From Thermoactinospora rubra (GTDB lineage: Bacteria; Actinomycetota; Actinomycetes; Streptosporangiales; Streptosporangiaceae), in assembly GCF_002093975.1 (NCBI RefSeq), contig NZ_KZ084334.1, positions 64,158 through 128,157 on the forward strand: DNA of 64,000 nucleotides, read 5' to 3'. Both the position numbers and the translations under genes were made by a program. The notes below the pieces were generated by a model that searched no databases, had not been told where the DNA came from, and was given only the letters and a program-made list of their open reading frames with translations. Below are positions 33,500 to 43,042 of the stretch, one piece after another. Position 1 is the first letter of the stretch; every line of letters starts with the position of its first letter.

Positions 33500-35977
33500 C
33501 TAGCATTGAAGAACATTCATGTACATCAATGGGAACTCCCCGTGCGCGCACGACGCCCTGACCGCGTCGCCCTCCCTGACGAGCTGCCCCCAGCCCGTGG
33601 GCAGCAGCAGCGGCCACCGGCCCGGAGCGCGGGTGGACAGCGTGCCGCTGGGGCCGTCCCAGGTGATGCCGGCCATGGCCTCCAGCACCGACCAGCCGGC
33701 CATCGCTCGCACGTAGTGGTCGCCGCATTCGATCTGGTTGTAGGGGTTGCGCCGCCGCCCGTCGTAGCGCGCCCACAGCCCGTGGAGGATGGCCTCGGCC
33801 TCCTCCCGCAGCCCCTCCCACAGGCAGTGCGCGGCGACCTGGTACTCGCTGCCCGTCCACACCTCGTCGCAGTACCTGGTCGGCACCTCCGGCCTGCCGC
33901 CGTGCGGCCAGGTGCACATCAGCAGCCCGGTGTCGTCGCGGTCGGCGAAGACGCGGTAGGGGTGCTCGAAGCCCTCGAAACCGGTGCGCAGGTTGTGGCG
34001 GACGATCGCGCGCAGCGCGCTGCGCACGTGGTCGCGCGGCAGCAGGTGGCCCAGGCCGAGCTGGTGGGCCCACCACTGGCCGATGAGCTGGTCGGACAGG
34101 CACCCGGCGCCCCACTGGAACTCCGGGGAGTCACCCTCCTCCAGGACCTGGACGTAGTACTCCCCGTTGAACAGCGCCTCGTCGTAGCGGACGCTGCCCT
34201 TGCCGAACAGCTCGCGCAGCTCGGCGGCGAACCCCGGCTCGCCCGCGAGCTCCGCCATGCGCTCGGCCGCGCGCAGCGCCGCCAGCCACAGCGTGCCCAT
34301 GAAGGGGTTGAGCCCGCACAGGTCGATGTCGTGGGTGGAGGGCTGGACACCGGTCAGCGTCCCGGTGCCGTCTGGGTCCCACTTCCCGCGCACGTGGGCC
34401 AGCAGCCGCTTCACACCGGGCCAGTAGGCGGCCAGGTCGGCGCCGTGCCGTACCTCGCGGTAGGTCTTCAGCACCGCGCCGAGCATCCCGTCCAGCGCGG
34501 GCTCGGCCGGGCCGCCGATGGGGACGTCCCACAGCTGGCGCAGGTAGGCCGGGACGATCACCCGGTGCGGCAGGTACCCCTCGGGCGCCTGCATGACCTC
34601 GAACTCCGTGGCCCGCATGCTCCGCTCCAGCTCGGGGAAGAGCCGGGCGGCGGCCTGGGCGTAGTTCCACACGTGCGTGCAGTTCAGCGGGCACGAGCCG
34701 CCGACGTCGCCCGACCACATGACCGTGGAGGCGCCGAGCACGCCCTCGAAGCCGAAGAACGCGCCGTCGGCGCTCAGGAAGCACGACGGGCTGCGCAGGA
34801 TGGCCGCCTGCGCGGCCAGGTGCTCGACCGCGAGCGGGGGCAGGCTGCTGCCGGTGAGCGTGTCGACCCAGGCCAGCGAGTCGTCGCGCAGGCTCGTCCA
34901 GTCGCGCTGGATCTCGGCGGCGACCTCGACGGCGTCGGCGAAGCGGGTCGCGTAGGCGTTGCCGAGCCAGAACCGCGTCGGCCCCCACTGCGGATTGGGC
35001 GGGCCGAACTGCACGAAGTTGGCATACCTGTTGGGGAAGTGCCAGGCCAGGCAGATCCGGACCTGGAACTCCTCGCCCGGCTCCAGCACGGCGGGCACGA
35101 CCAGGCCGCCGTTCCACGTCTGGCCGGGCGGGCTGGGCGCGAATCCGCCGGCCGGGCCGCTGGCCTGGTAGTCGGCCGACCAGCCGGCATGCCGTACCCG
35201 GTCGGCGTCGCCGTAGACGGCCCGCGCGGCCATGAAGGCGAGGAACTCGTCGGGATGGGCCCACTGCGGGAGCACCGCGGCCCGCGCGGAGTCGGCGCTC
35301 AGCACCGCCTGGCCCGCGCCCGGCGCGGCCGGGTCGACGGCCGTGTTGTCCATCACCAGCGCGGTCCAGCCGTCCTTGCGCCGCACCCGGTTGGTGTTGC
35401 CGCCGTAGCCCGCCGCGCGCACCCCGTCGACGGGCGTGGCGCCGTCGTGCCCCACGGGGTTCTGGACGGCGGCGCCGAGCCACACCTGCGCCGGCAGGCC
35501 GCCGGCGTTGACGATCGTGAAGGTGAACAGCGCGGCCGGCAGCGAGCTGCGCTCGACGTCGAGCGGGACCAGCGGGTTGAAGGCCTCCATGCGCACGCGG
35601 ACGGGCAGCCCGTCGTCGTGGTAGTCCAGGTGCGCGAAGGGATACACGCCGCGGAAGGTCGTCGCCGCCACGCCCGCGTGGCGGCGCAGCAGCTCCCGCT
35701 GCCACTGCGGCACGTGGTCGTCGTTGACCAGCGGCGTGGCCGTCGTGCCCGGTTCCGGCGGCGGCGCCTGGAGGATGACGGTCCTGTCGAACGGCGGCTC
35801 CCACCGGCTCACGCGCAGCGCGAAGAAGCTGTACGGCAGGTCGCCGCGATGGTTGCCCACGTTCTGGAGCTGCCACTGCCGCAGCGCGCCGTCGGCGCAG
35901 ACCGCCAGGTTGCCGGTTCCGATGCCGCCGAGCGGCATGGCCACGTGCCGCCCCTCGTCGTGCGGTATGGCCCTCAT
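33500..35977 (-). CDS. GH116-family glycosidase, candidate exo-D-arabinofuranosidase
   Basis: 825 residues, full GH116 length. An N-terminal beta-sandwich (MPLGGIGTGNLAVCADG at about 14-30) is followed by the alpha/alpha barrel (DUF608 region) with CPLNCTHVWNYAQAAARLFP and THDIDLCGLNPFMGTLWLAA; the latter aligns with the region that carries the acid/base Asp of GBA2-type enzymes. The family was known for beta-glucosidases, but members in D-arabinan loci are exo-D-arabinofuranosidases. No signal peptide, so it should act in the cytoplasm on imported oligosaccharides. It overlaps the permease stop by 4 bases and ends the operon that begins with GH172. The D-arabinose specificity is inferred from context. 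Confidence 0.8.
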   Translation of the reverse strand: MRAIPHDEGRHVAMPLGGIGTGNLAVCADGALRQWQLQNVGNHRGDLPYSFFALRVSRWEPPFDRTVILQAPPPEPGTTATPLVNDDHVPQWQRELLRRHAGVAATTFRGVYPFAHLDYHDDGLPVRVRMEAFNPLVPLDVERSSLPAALFTFTIVNAGGLPAQVWLGAAVQNPVGHDGATPVDGVRAAGYGGNTNRVRRKDGWTALVMDNTAVDPAAPGAGQAVLSADSARAAVLPQWAHPDEFLAFMAARAVYGDADRVRHAGWSADYQASGPAGGFAPSPPGQTWNGGLVVPAVLEPGEEFQVRICLAWHFPNRYANFVQFGPPNPQWGPTRFWLGNAYATRFADAVEVAAEIQRDWTSLRDDSLAWVDTLTGSSLPPLAVEHLAAQAAILRSPSCFLSADGAFFGFEGVLGASTVMWSGDVGGSCPLNCTHVWNYAQAAARLFPELERSMRATEFEVMQAPEGYLPHRVIVPAYLRQLWDVPIGGPAEPALDGMLGAVLKTYREVRHGADLAAYWPGVKRLLAHVRGKWDPDGTGTLTGVQPSTHDIDLCGLNPFMGTLWLAALRAAERMAELAGEPGFAAELRELFGKGSVRYDEALFNGEYYVQVLEEGDSPEFQWGAGCLSDQLIGQWWAHQLGLGHLLPRDHVRSALRAIVRHNLRTGFEGFEHPYRVFADRDDTGLLMCTWPHGGRPEVPTRYCDEVWTGSEYQVAAHCLWEGLREEAEAILHGLWARYDGRRRNPYNQIECGDHYVRAMAGWSVLEAMAGITWDGPSGTLSTRAPGRWPLLLPTGWGQLVREGDAVRASCAHGEFPLMYMNVLQC
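33514..33531. promoter_or_regulatory. Operator palindrome of the SDR-AhpD-TetR operon
   Basis: CATTCATGTACATCAATG, symmetric except for one pair; placed 25 bases before the SDR start and inside the last codons of the GH116 gene. A related site lies at 31296. Confidence 0.6.
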
Positions 35978-36792
35978 TTGAGCCCCGTGATCCGGACGCC
36001 TGCGATGATCTGCCGCTGGAAGATCAGGAACAGCACGATGACCGGCAGCGCCGCCAGCGTCGAGCCGGCCATGAGCAGCCCCATCTCCGAGGCCCGGTCG
36101 GAGCGGAAGGTGGCCAGGTACTGCTGCACCTGGAACAGCTCCGGGTCGGTGATGGTCAGCACCGGCCAGACGTAGGCGTTCCAGAAGGCCAGGAACGAGG
36201 TCGCGCCCACGACGACGAAGGCGCCCTTGGACAGCGGGACGAAGATGCGGGTGAAGATCCGCCACGGCCCCGCGCCGTCGAGCTGCGCGGCCTCCTCCAG
36301 CGCGACGGGGACGCCGAGGTAGTACTGGCGCAGGAAGAACACCTGCATCCCCGAGGCGGCGCCGGGGATGACCAGCACCGCGAGCGTGTCGAGCATGCCC
36401 AGCTGCGTCACCACCACGAACGAGGTCAGCATGATCGCGATGCCGGGGATGAACATCGTGGTGATGACCACGACCCAGAGGATCCGCTTGAAGGCGAAGT
36501 CGAGCCGCGCGAAGGCGTAGGCGCCCAGCGCGTTGACGGTCAGGCTCAGCGCGGCGAACAGCACGGCGCCCGCGAACGTGACGCCGAGCGAGCGCAGGAA
36601 GGACTCGTCGGCCAGCAGCTGGGTGTAGTTGTCCCAGCGCCACACCTCCGGGAAGAACTGGAACGGCGTGGCCACGACCTCGGTCTTGGCCTTGAACCCG
36701 GCGACGGCCATCCAGGCCAGGGGGAAGACGGCGGCCACGACGAACAGCGCGGCGATGCCGTACCTGAGGATCCAGCCGAGCAGCCTGGTCAT
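35974..36792 (-). CDS. Carbohydrate ABC-transporter permease, MalG type
   Basis: 272 residues with six membrane helices. The EAA motif is EEAAQLDGAGPWRIFTRIFV (about 185-205), and the C-terminus FQRQIIAGVRITGLK is typical. Start overlaps the preceding permease stop (ATGA). It forms the importer with the MalF-type permease and the binding protein; no ATPase gene is nearby, so a shared MsiK-type ATPase elsewhere in the genome is likely. Confidence 0.9.
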   Translation of the reverse strand: MTRLLGWILRYGIAALFVVAAVFPLAWMAVAGFKAKTEVVATPFQFFPEVWRWDNYTQLLADESFLRSLGVTFAGAVLFAALSLTVNALGAYAFARLDFAFKRILWVVVITTMFIPGIAIMLTSFVVVTQLGMLDTLAVLVIPGAASGMQVFFLRQYYLGVPVALEEAAQLDGAGPWRIFTRIFVPLSKGAFVVVGATSFLAFWNAYVWPVLTITDPELFQVQQYLATFRSDRASEMGLLMAGSTLAALPVIVLFLIFQRQIIAGVRITGLK

Positions 36793-37730
36793 CCGTCCAC
36801 CGCCTTCTCCGAGCGGACGAGCCTGAAGATGAGCGCGGACACCGCACCGAGCACGGCGAACAGCAGCAGCGCGGCGGCGATGGAGTAGCCGATGTACAGG
36901 TCGTTGGTGAAGTGGCGGAAGATGAACAGGTTGGGCAGCGTGGTGGAGTCCACGGGCCCGCCCTGGGTCATGATCAGCGGCAGCACCAGGAACTGCAGCG
37001 ACGCTGCGAAGCCGGTGACCAGCAGGAACAGGATGATGTTCTTCATCAGCGGCAGCGTGATCTTGAACATCTTGGTCCACGGCCCGGCCCCGTCCAGCGA
37101 GGCGCACTCGTAGTACGCCTCGGGGATGTCGAGCAGCCCGGCCAGCATGATCAGCGAGGCCACGCCCATGCCGATCCAGATGGCGGGCACGGCCACGGCG
37201 GGCAGCGCGGTGGACGTCTCGCCCAGCCAGGCGGTGTCCTCGCGGCCGAGCAGGCCGAGGAACCAGTTGAGGATGCCGCCACGGTAGGCGTAGATCAGCG
37301 AGAAGACGATCGCCGCGATCACCTCGGAGATCACGGCGGGGATGTAGATCGTGACCTTCAGCACCGCCGCCGTCTTGCGGCTGACCGACTTCACCAGGTT
37401 GGCGAACAGGAAGGCTACCGCCACCTGCGCGGGCACCACCATCGCGGTGAACGCCAGCCCCCGCACCACCGAGTCGACGAACTCCTGGTCGGTCAGGACC
37501 GTGAGGTAGTTCTCCAGCCCGACGAAGACCGGCGCCTCGTAGAAGCTCCAGGTGTAGAAGCTGATGTAGACCGCGTGCAGCAGCGGCCAGATCACGAAGA
37601 TCCCGAGCAGGATCAGCAGGGGCGCCAGCATGATCAGCGCCGCCTTGGTCTCCCTTCGCCGGCCGCGGCCCGCGGGCCTGCCCCTGCTCCGGGTGTCGCG
37701 GGCGGGGGCACGCAGCGTCGTCACAGCCAC
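36789..37730 (-). CDS. Carbohydrate ABC-transporter permease, MalF type
   Basis: 313 residues. A basic N-terminus precedes six helices starting with ALIMLAPLLILLGIFVIWPL; the EAA loop is YECASLDGAGPWTKMFKITL. GTG 37730 has AAAGGAG six bases upstream. It follows the binding-protein gene after an 88-base gap that contains a strong hairpin. Confidence 0.9.
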   Translation of the reverse strand: MAVTTLRAPARDTRSRGRPAGRGRRRETKAALIMLAPLLILLGIFVIWPLLHAVYISFYTWSFYEAPVFVGLENYLTVLTDQEFVDSVVRGLAFTAMVVPAQVAVAFLFANLVKSVSRKTAAVLKVTIYIPAVISEVIAAIVFSLIYAYRGGILNWFLGLLGREDTAWLGETSTALPAVAVPAIWIGMGVASLIMLAGLLDIPEAYYECASLDGAGPWTKMFKITLPLMKNIILFLLVTGFAASLQFLVLPLIMTQGGPVDSTTLPNLFIFRHFTNDLYIGYSIAAALLLFAVLGAVSALIFRLVRSEKAVDG

Positions 37731-37778
37731 GCCGCACTCCTTTCTCCGATGTTTCTCCGAAGCGCTCCAAAACGCTGA

Positions 37779-37809
37779 ACCGGCCCCGCGGCTGCGGCGC
37801 GGGGCCGGT
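37779..37809 (-). terminator. Intra-operon hairpin between binding protein and permeases
   Basis: 12-bp arms ACCGGCCCCGCG and its complement with a 7-base loop. Such hairpins commonly attenuate read-through or protect the upstream mRNA so the binding protein is made in excess. Confidence 0.6.
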
Positions 37810-37818
37810 CGCGGCCGG

Positions 37819-39138
37819 TCAGGATCCGGAGCCCTGTCCCGCCAGGTCGTTCTTGGCGATGAAATCCTTGATCTCGGCGTCGGCCGCCTTCAGCGCGGCG
37901 TCGATGTCCTTGCCCTGCAACGCCTTCTCGATGGCCTTGCCGAAGGCCAGGCTGATGGCCCAGTCGTAGGTCGGCTCCGGCTTGGCGTGGGCGACGACCT
38001 GCTCCTCGATCGTCTTGGCCCACGGGTTCTCGGCCGCCGCCGGGTCGTTCTTGACCGCGTCGGCCACGGCGGCGCGCGGCGAGTACTTGGAGAACTTGGT
38101 GGTCTTGAAGAAGTCCACCAGCAGCGTGGTGTCGCCGGCCAGCAGCCAGGCGACGAAGTCGGCGGCCGCCTGCGGGTTCTTGGACTTGGCGTCGACGACG
38201 AGGGTCCAGCCGCCCAGCGTCGCGGTCGGCTTGGCCGGGTCGCCGTCGAAGGAGGGCAGCGCCGCCGCGCCGATGTTCGGCACCATCTTGGGGTAGTCGG
38301 ACAGCAGCACGCCGGCCGCCCACGAGCCGCACACCATCATCGCCGCCTTGCCCTGGCCCATGGGGTTGGCGTCGGCGTACGGCGCGAGCGGCTGCTTGGG
38401 CATGATGCCCTGCTGGTAGAGCGTCTGGTAGACCTGCAGCAGCTGCCTGTACTTGGGGTCGGTCGCCTGGGAGGCCGACCAGTCGTCGCTGATCGGCAGG
38501 TGGCCGGCGGCGTTCCACTGCAGGCCCCAGGTCGACCACGCCATGTCCACGGCTGTGCCCGCCGTCACGACGCCGGAGACCTCCTTGGTGGTCAGCCGCT
38601 TGCCGTAGTCGATCAGTTCGGCCCACGTGGCGGGGGGCCGGTTCGGGTCGAGCCCGGCCTGGGCGAACAGGTCCTTGCGGTAGAACAGCACGGCCGACGG
38701 CTCCACCAGCATGGGGTAGGCGTACTTCTGGCCCTTGTACTGGATCGAGCCGACCACCGACTCCTGCAGGCCGGTCCACTTGTCGGCCGGGATGAGCCGC
38801 TCCAGCGACTGGATCTGGCCGGTACGGGCGAAGCCCGGGACCTTGTTGTAGTTGAGCGTGTAGACGTCGGGCGCCTTGCCCGCGGCCTGGGCGGCCTTCA
38901 TCTTCTGGTCCCAGACGTCGGCCGGGACGATCTGGTGCTTGAGGACGATCTTGTCCTGGGCCTTGTTGAAGGCGGCGACCGCCTTCTTGTACCAGGCGTC
39001 CTCCTGGTCGGTGAACTTCTGCTGCCACAGGGTGATCTCGGTCCTGCCGCCCTGGGCTGCCCCCGGCGCCTTGCCCGCGCCTGATCCGCAGCCCGCCAGG
39101 ACGCCGATCAGCAGGATGGCCGTCAACTGCCTTCGCAC
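37819..39138 (-). CDS. Sugar ABC-transporter substrate-binding lipoprotein
   Basis: 439 residues from GTG 39138 with AAGGAG upstream. A lipoprotein signal (LIGVLAGCGSG, Cys17) anchors it outside the membrane. The rest is a family 1 extracellular solute-binding protein (EITLWQQKFTDQEDAWYKKA, KAPDVYTLNYNKVPGFA). It should capture the oligosaccharides released by the secreted endo-enzymes. Its start overlaps the end of the GH183 gene by 16 bases. Ligand unknown; D-arabino-oligosaccharides are inferred. Confidence 0.88.
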   Translation of the reverse strand: MRRQLTAILLIGVLAGCGSGAGKAPGAAQGGRTEITLWQQKFTDQEDAWYKKAVAAFNKAQDKIVLKHQIVPADVWDQKMKAAQAAGKAPDVYTLNYNKVPGFARTGQIQSLERLIPADKWTGLQESVVGSIQYKGQKYAYPMLVEPSAVLFYRKDLFAQAGLDPNRPPATWAELIDYGKRLTTKEVSGVVTAGTAVDMAWSTWGLQWNAAGHLPISDDWSASQATDPKYRQLLQVYQTLYQQGIMPKQPLAPYADANPMGQGKAAMMVCGSWAAGVLLSDYPKMVPNIGAAALPSFDGDPAKPTATLGGWTLVVDAKSKNPQAAADFVAWLLAGDTTLLVDFFKTTKFSKYSPRAAVADAVKNDPAAAENPWAKTIEEQVVAHAKPEPTYDWAISLAFGKAIEKALQGKDIDAALKAADAEIKDFIAKNDLAGQGSGS

Positions 39139-40211
39139 GTCTGCTCCTTCGCCTCGGTGGGGATGTCGCCGTGTTTGCGCAGGTCCAGGCGAAACAGGAA
39201 GACGTTGTAGGGCTCCCACAGCGACAGGTTGAAATACACCCGGCTGCCGTCGCTCGACGGGCCGGGATACAGGAAGGGGGCGTAGAGTCCCGGGTGGTCG
39301 GTGGCGCTGACGGCCGTGATCGGCTCGCTCCACGGGCCCCAGGGGGTGAGCCCCTCGCGGATGACGACTCCGGTGCCTTCCCGGAGGTACAGCATGATCC
39401 AGCGGTCGAGGTGGCTGTTGCGGACCACCGACAGCTCGCCGACGGTGTCGTCGACGACGAGCGTGGCCTTGGCGCGGTCGGCGCTCCAGCCCCGGGCGGT
39501 GCGGTACTCGTAGGCCTCGGGCCGCTCGACCTGCCCGGCGGGCACGCGCATCAGCGAGACCCCGCCGAAGCGGCCGGCCGGGATGGACCACAAGTACAGG
39601 TAGCGGCCCTCGCGAGCCACGCTGACCTGGGCGAAGCCCGACTCTCCCGGCCAGGTCGGCGCGTCGAGCACGGTCCAGGTCTGGCCCCGGTCGTCGGAGC
39701 GGGCCAGGCCGGAGTGGTTCACCTCCCAGTGGCCGGGCGCGCCCCAGTGCCGCACCGACATGTAGTGCAGGTACATGGCCTCGCCGACGGCGAAGCCGTA
39801 CGTGGGGATGACGGTGATCTCGTCGTGGTCGACCTTTCTGGACGGCAGCAGCTCCTTGGCCAGGCCCGCCTCGTCGGTGATCATCCCGTCGAGCCGGACG
39901 CCGTCGGACAGGTCGGCGTCGGTCGTGTAGGCCATGACGTTGGAGCGCCAGAAGCCGCCGCCCGCTCCCGTCTGGCCCTCCTGGCGCTCGCCGAAGGTGT
40001 CGCCGAACACCAGGTAGGTCCGCTCGCCCATGGTGAAGGCGGATCCCAGGTCGGTGCCGTGCACGCCGTACCGATGCGTGGCCGGGCCGGTCACCTGCGC
40101 GACCTTCGTCAGGCCGCACACCCCGGCGAGCACGAAGTCACGCGCGGGCGGCCCGGCGCACCCGGCCGGCGACACGACGGGGGCGATCACCGCGATCCGC
40201 CCGGCGATCAC
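39123..40211 (-). CDS. GH183 (DUF4185) candidate endo-D-arabinanase
   Basis: 362 residues from GTG 40211, which overlaps the GH172 stop (GTGA). A short hydrophobic N-terminus (VIAGRIAVIAPVVSPAGC) may be a signal or lipoprotein signal. The domain is a five-bladed-propeller-type DUF4185: FGDTFGERQEG, DHDEITVIPTYGF, YLHYMSVRHWGAPGHWEVN and ARSDDRGQTW. DUF4185 was reclassified as GH183 after members were shown to be endo-D-arabinanases acting on mycobacterial arabinogalactan and lipoarabinomannan. Here the neighbours are the exo-enzymes and importer the pathway requires. Confidence 0.8.
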   Translation of the reverse strand: MIAGRIAVIAPVVSPAGCAGPPARDFVLAGVCGLTKVAQVTGPATHRYGVHGTDLGSAFTMGERTYLVFGDTFGERQEGQTGAGGGFWRSNVMAYTTDADLSDGVRLDGMITDEAGLAKELLPSRKVDHDEITVIPTYGFAVGEAMYLHYMSVRHWGAPGHWEVNHSGLARSDDRGQTWTVLDAPTWPGESGFAQVSVAREGRYLYLWSIPAGRFGGVSLMRVPAGQVERPEAYEYRTARGWSADRAKATLVVDDTVGELSVVRNSHLDRWIMLYLREGTGVVIREGLTPWGPWSEPITAVSATDHPGLYAPFLYPGPSSDGSRVYFNLSLWEPYNVFLFRLDLRKHGDIPTEAKEQTCEGS

Positions 40212-41281
40212 AGGATGGGCAGCCGGGCGCTGACCGGCGGCAGGTCGAACGGCTTGTGCGGCAACTCCTGGTACCAGTAGGCGACCGAGGACAGGTCGTC
40301 GCTGCGGCGGTTGGCGTGGCCGTGCTCGATCGTCACCCGGATGGACCTGGTGAAGGGCACGGGGTCTTCGATGTGGAAGCGGTAGAGGGAGATCTGCCCG
40401 CTCCAGTTCTCGCCGCCCGGGAGCGTGATGCCGTGGTAGGGCGCGTGGTACGGCTGGCTCGGGCACCAGGCGGTGTTGAAGTAGTCCTCGGTGCCGGTGC
40501 CGTGGAGGCTGGGTGGGAAGGCCTCGCCGTCGATGAAGATCATGTCGTCGCCCTCGCCGTACCAGTTCCAGTCGGAGGTGCGGCGCAGGTTCGTCACGTT
40601 CAGCACGCAGCCCACGTAGTGGCCGCGGCCTTCGGCGTCGAGGATGACGTAGTTGCCCTCGCCGTCGAGGTTGGCGCCCTCGAAGAGGAACTCGGAGTTG
40701 GACATCGAGCCCTGCTCGATCCCGTCGGCCGGGCACTCGCGGCGCCACTGGGCGTGGAAGCGGCCCAGGCCCTCGCCGAGCTCGTCGAACTCGTCGTAGT
40801 CGATGTAGTAGTAGAACCACAGGACCTCCGAGTCGCACTCGCTGGTCAGCTCGAAGCGCGCCCGGGTGGCGAAGGGCATGTGGAACCAGCAGTTGAAGGC
40901 CTTGCCGTCCTGCGGGCTCATCTGGAGCGGGGCCGAGACGAAGTTGCCGGTGCGCGCGTGGCCCATGCCGAAGAAGTCGCCGAGCGGCACCAGCACGCTG
41001 GGGTGCTCGGAGTCGTCCCAGAAGACCCGCAGCACGAGCTTGCGGAGGAAGTCGCGGTCGGCCGTCTGCGGCGTGCCCGGGTCGCGGGGCGCGACGGTCA
41101 TCCAGATGTGGTTGACCGAGCCCGCCCCGCGTATGTCGGCCAGCGTCACGGTCTGGCCGGGGCCGACCGTCAGGCGGTCCTCGTTCCCGCCGGCGCGGTC
41201 CCAGCTGGACACGCGGCGGCGGCGATGGTTTCGCAGCCGCGGGAGGTCTCGCAGGCTGCTGCCGTGCTGGCCGTAGGTCAC
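40208..41281 (-). CDS. GH172 (DUF2961) candidate exo-alpha-D-arabinofuranosidase
   Basis: 357 residues. The start is taken at GTG 41281 because AAGGAGG lies six bases upstream; an ATG at 41287 would be directly against that site. DUF2961 features: FGMGHARTGNFVSAPLQMSP, NWYGEGDDMIFIDGE and HGTGTEDYFNTAW, with the Glu of GTGTEDYF in the position of a catalytic Glu in GH172. The family includes difructose-dianhydride enzymes and D-arabinan exo-hydrolases. No signal peptide, so it likely acts inside the cell. First gene of the six-gene operon, with a clear promoter and LacI operator. Confidence 0.85.
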   Translation of the reverse strand: MTYGQHGSSLRDLPRLRNHRRRRVSSWDRAGGNEDRLTVGPGQTVTLADIRGAGSVNHIWMTVAPRDPGTPQTADRDFLRKLVLRVFWDDSEHPSVLVPLGDFFGMGHARTGNFVSAPLQMSPQDGKAFNCWFHMPFATRARFELTSECDSEVLWFYYYIDYDEFDELGEGLGRFHAQWRRECPADGIEQGSMSNSEFLFEGANLDGEGNYVILDAEGRGHYVGCVLNVTNLRRTSDWNWYGEGDDMIFIDGEAFPPSLHGTGTEDYFNTAWCPSQPYHAPYHGITLPGGENWSGQISLYRFHIEDPVPFTRSIRVTIEHGHANRRSDDLSSVAYWYQELPHKPFDLPPVSARLPIL

Positions 41282-41294
41282 GGTCATCCTCCTT

Positions 41295-41341
41295 GAGAAA
41301 TCGATTGCTGACGGTCTACTCCCTGGGCGTCCGCCCGTCAA
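41295..41341 (-). promoter_or_regulatory. Promoter and LacI operator of the GH172 operon
   Basis: Minus-strand TTGACG (41341-41336), 17-base spacer, TAGACC (41318-41313), then the operator GAGAAATCGATTGCTGA (41295-41311) over the transcription start. Confidence 0.8.
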
Positions 41342-41506
41342 TAGCCGCTCGCTGCAGCGTTACCCAATCGTCGCCACGCGAGGGGCCGTCCGGTGCTGTA
41401 CACCTCCGTACATGAAACGCCAGTGTGCCAGCGGATATGCGGATCTGACCAGGTCCGACGGGTGGAGGGATCTGGGAAAACGATTTTTCGCTGTCGAGCT
41501 CCGGAC

Positions 41507-43021
41507 CTAGCTCCGGACCAGCGCGAAGTCGTCGTGCTGGAGCCACATGTCGCCGTTGTCGGTCCAGATCCCCGCGAAGACCTCCACCGAGGTCCGGTTC
41601 CCGCTGTTGAAGCGTACGGTGAACCTGGTCCAGGAGTTCACGGCACGGAAGTTGACCTCGGCGAACGGCAGCCCGCCCGGGTCGCGGACGCCGAAGAAGC
41701 CGTTGTCGTTGTTGGGCGAGGTGCGCAGCCAGCCGGTGAGGGTGTAGGTCGTGTTCGGCGCGACCGTGACCGCCTGGTGCAGGTCGTGCCAGCCCCGGTT
41801 GTAGCGCACGAAGCCGTTCCTGTCGGCGGTGAAGGCCCAGGTCGCCTTGTCGACGCCGCAGTTGCCGCGACACGCCCACGGCGAGCTGACCGTGCCCGTC
41901 GTCTGGCGCTCGAAGCTCGGGTCGCGTATCAGGTTGGGGTTGGCGATCGTGGCGTCCGGGTTGAGGGTGATCTTGATCAGGTAGACGTTGTACGGCGTCC
42001 ACTCCGACAGCGCGAGATACAGGTCGGGGCCGGACGACCAGGGGTGCATGAAGCCGCCGTAGAGGCCGGGGAAGTCGGCGAAGCTCGCCACGACGGCCGG
42101 GCCGCTCCAGGGCCCGGTGGGCGAGGCGGCCGACCTCAGCACGACGTCGCTGCCCTGCAGGTAGGTCATCAGCCACCTGCCGGTGTAGGCGTTGAACTGG
42201 ACCGACAGCTCCGACACGGGCGCCGGGACCACCGGCGCGGCCAGGGTGTCGGGGCCGGACTGCCAGGCCGAGCCCGTCCAGTACTGGTAGGCGGACTTGA
42301 CGAGCACGGACCCCTCGGGAACGCGGGCGAGGTAGGCCGAGCCGTTGCGGCCGCTCGGGGTGCCGAACATGTAGACGTATCCGCCGCGGCGGACGAAGGC
42401 GGCCATCTGGAAGTGGTTGTCGCCCGACGGGTTGTCCCAGCGCGGGCCGCCCGCCGTGGTCCAGTTCTGGCCGTTGTCGTCGGAGTAGGCGATGCCGGAG
42501 TAGTTGGTGTCCCACTGGCCGGGCGGGCCCCAGTGGCGTACCGACATGTAGGCGAGGTACTGCCTGCCGCCGACCGACACGCCGGCCGTGGGGATGACGG
42601 TGATCTCGTCGTTGTCGACCTTGCGGCTGGGGATCAGCTCCTTGGCGTGGCCGGGGGTGTCGGTGGCCGCGCTGGAGAAGGACATGCCGTCGGCGAGGTC
42701 GCGGTCGGTGCTGCGCAGGAGGACCTGGCTGCGCCAGTCGCCGCCGTTGGCGCCCGGCGGGGCCCATCCGTCGTCGAAGGTGTCGCCGAAGGCGGCGAGG
42801 ATCTCGCCGCTGCCGTTGTCCCACATGATGCCGAGGTCGGTGGCGCGCACCTGCCAGGCGCGGTCCGTGGCGCTGAGCGAGCCGGGGCCGGTCATCTTGC
42901 CGACGACGACGGCGGGGGAACGGGCGGTCGAGGCGTGGGAGGGGCCGGCCGGGGCGATCGCCAGGGCGGTGAGCAGGGCGAACGCGGCGGCTGGGCGTAA
43001 TGCTGGGCGTAAGCGGCGCAT
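41507..43021 (-). CDS. Secreted GH183 (DUF4185) candidate endo-D-arabinanase with C-terminal carbohydrate-binding domain
   Basis: 504 residues from ATG 43021 (AAGGAG upstream). A signal peptide ends near GPSHA (about 30). The GH183 domain (about 35-360) repeats the family signatures FGDTFDDGW, DNDEITVIPTAGVSVGG, YLAYMSVRHWGPPGQWDTN and AYSDDNGQNW. A jelly-roll CBM4/9-like domain (365-504; NLIRDPSFERQTTG, TYTLTGWLRTSP) follows, probably to hold the enzyme on its insoluble substrate. It is the second GH183 of the locus and has its own LacI-controlled promoter. Confidence 0.82.
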   Translation of the reverse strand: MRRLRPALRPAAAFALLTALAIAPAGPSHASTARSPAVVVGKMTGPGSLSATDRAWQVRATDLGIMWDNGSGEILAAFGDTFDDGWAPPGANGGDWRSQVLLRSTDRDLADGMSFSSAATDTPGHAKELIPSRKVDNDEITVIPTAGVSVGGRQYLAYMSVRHWGPPGQWDTNYSGIAYSDDNGQNWTTAGGPRWDNPSGDNHFQMAAFVRRGGYVYMFGTPSGRNGSAYLARVPEGSVLVKSAYQYWTGSAWQSGPDTLAAPVVPAPVSELSVQFNAYTGRWLMTYLQGSDVVLRSAASPTGPWSGPAVVASFADFPGLYGGFMHPWSSGPDLYLALSEWTPYNVYLIKITLNPDATIANPNLIRDPSFERQTTGTVSSPWACRGNCGVDKATWAFTADRNGFVRYNRGWHDLHQAVTVAPNTTYTLTGWLRTSPNNDNGFFGVRDPGGLPFAEVNFRAVNSWTRFTVRFNSGNRTSVEVFAGIWTDNGDMWLQHDDFALVRS

Positions 43022-43042
43022 GGCGGCTCCTTGCCGACTCTC

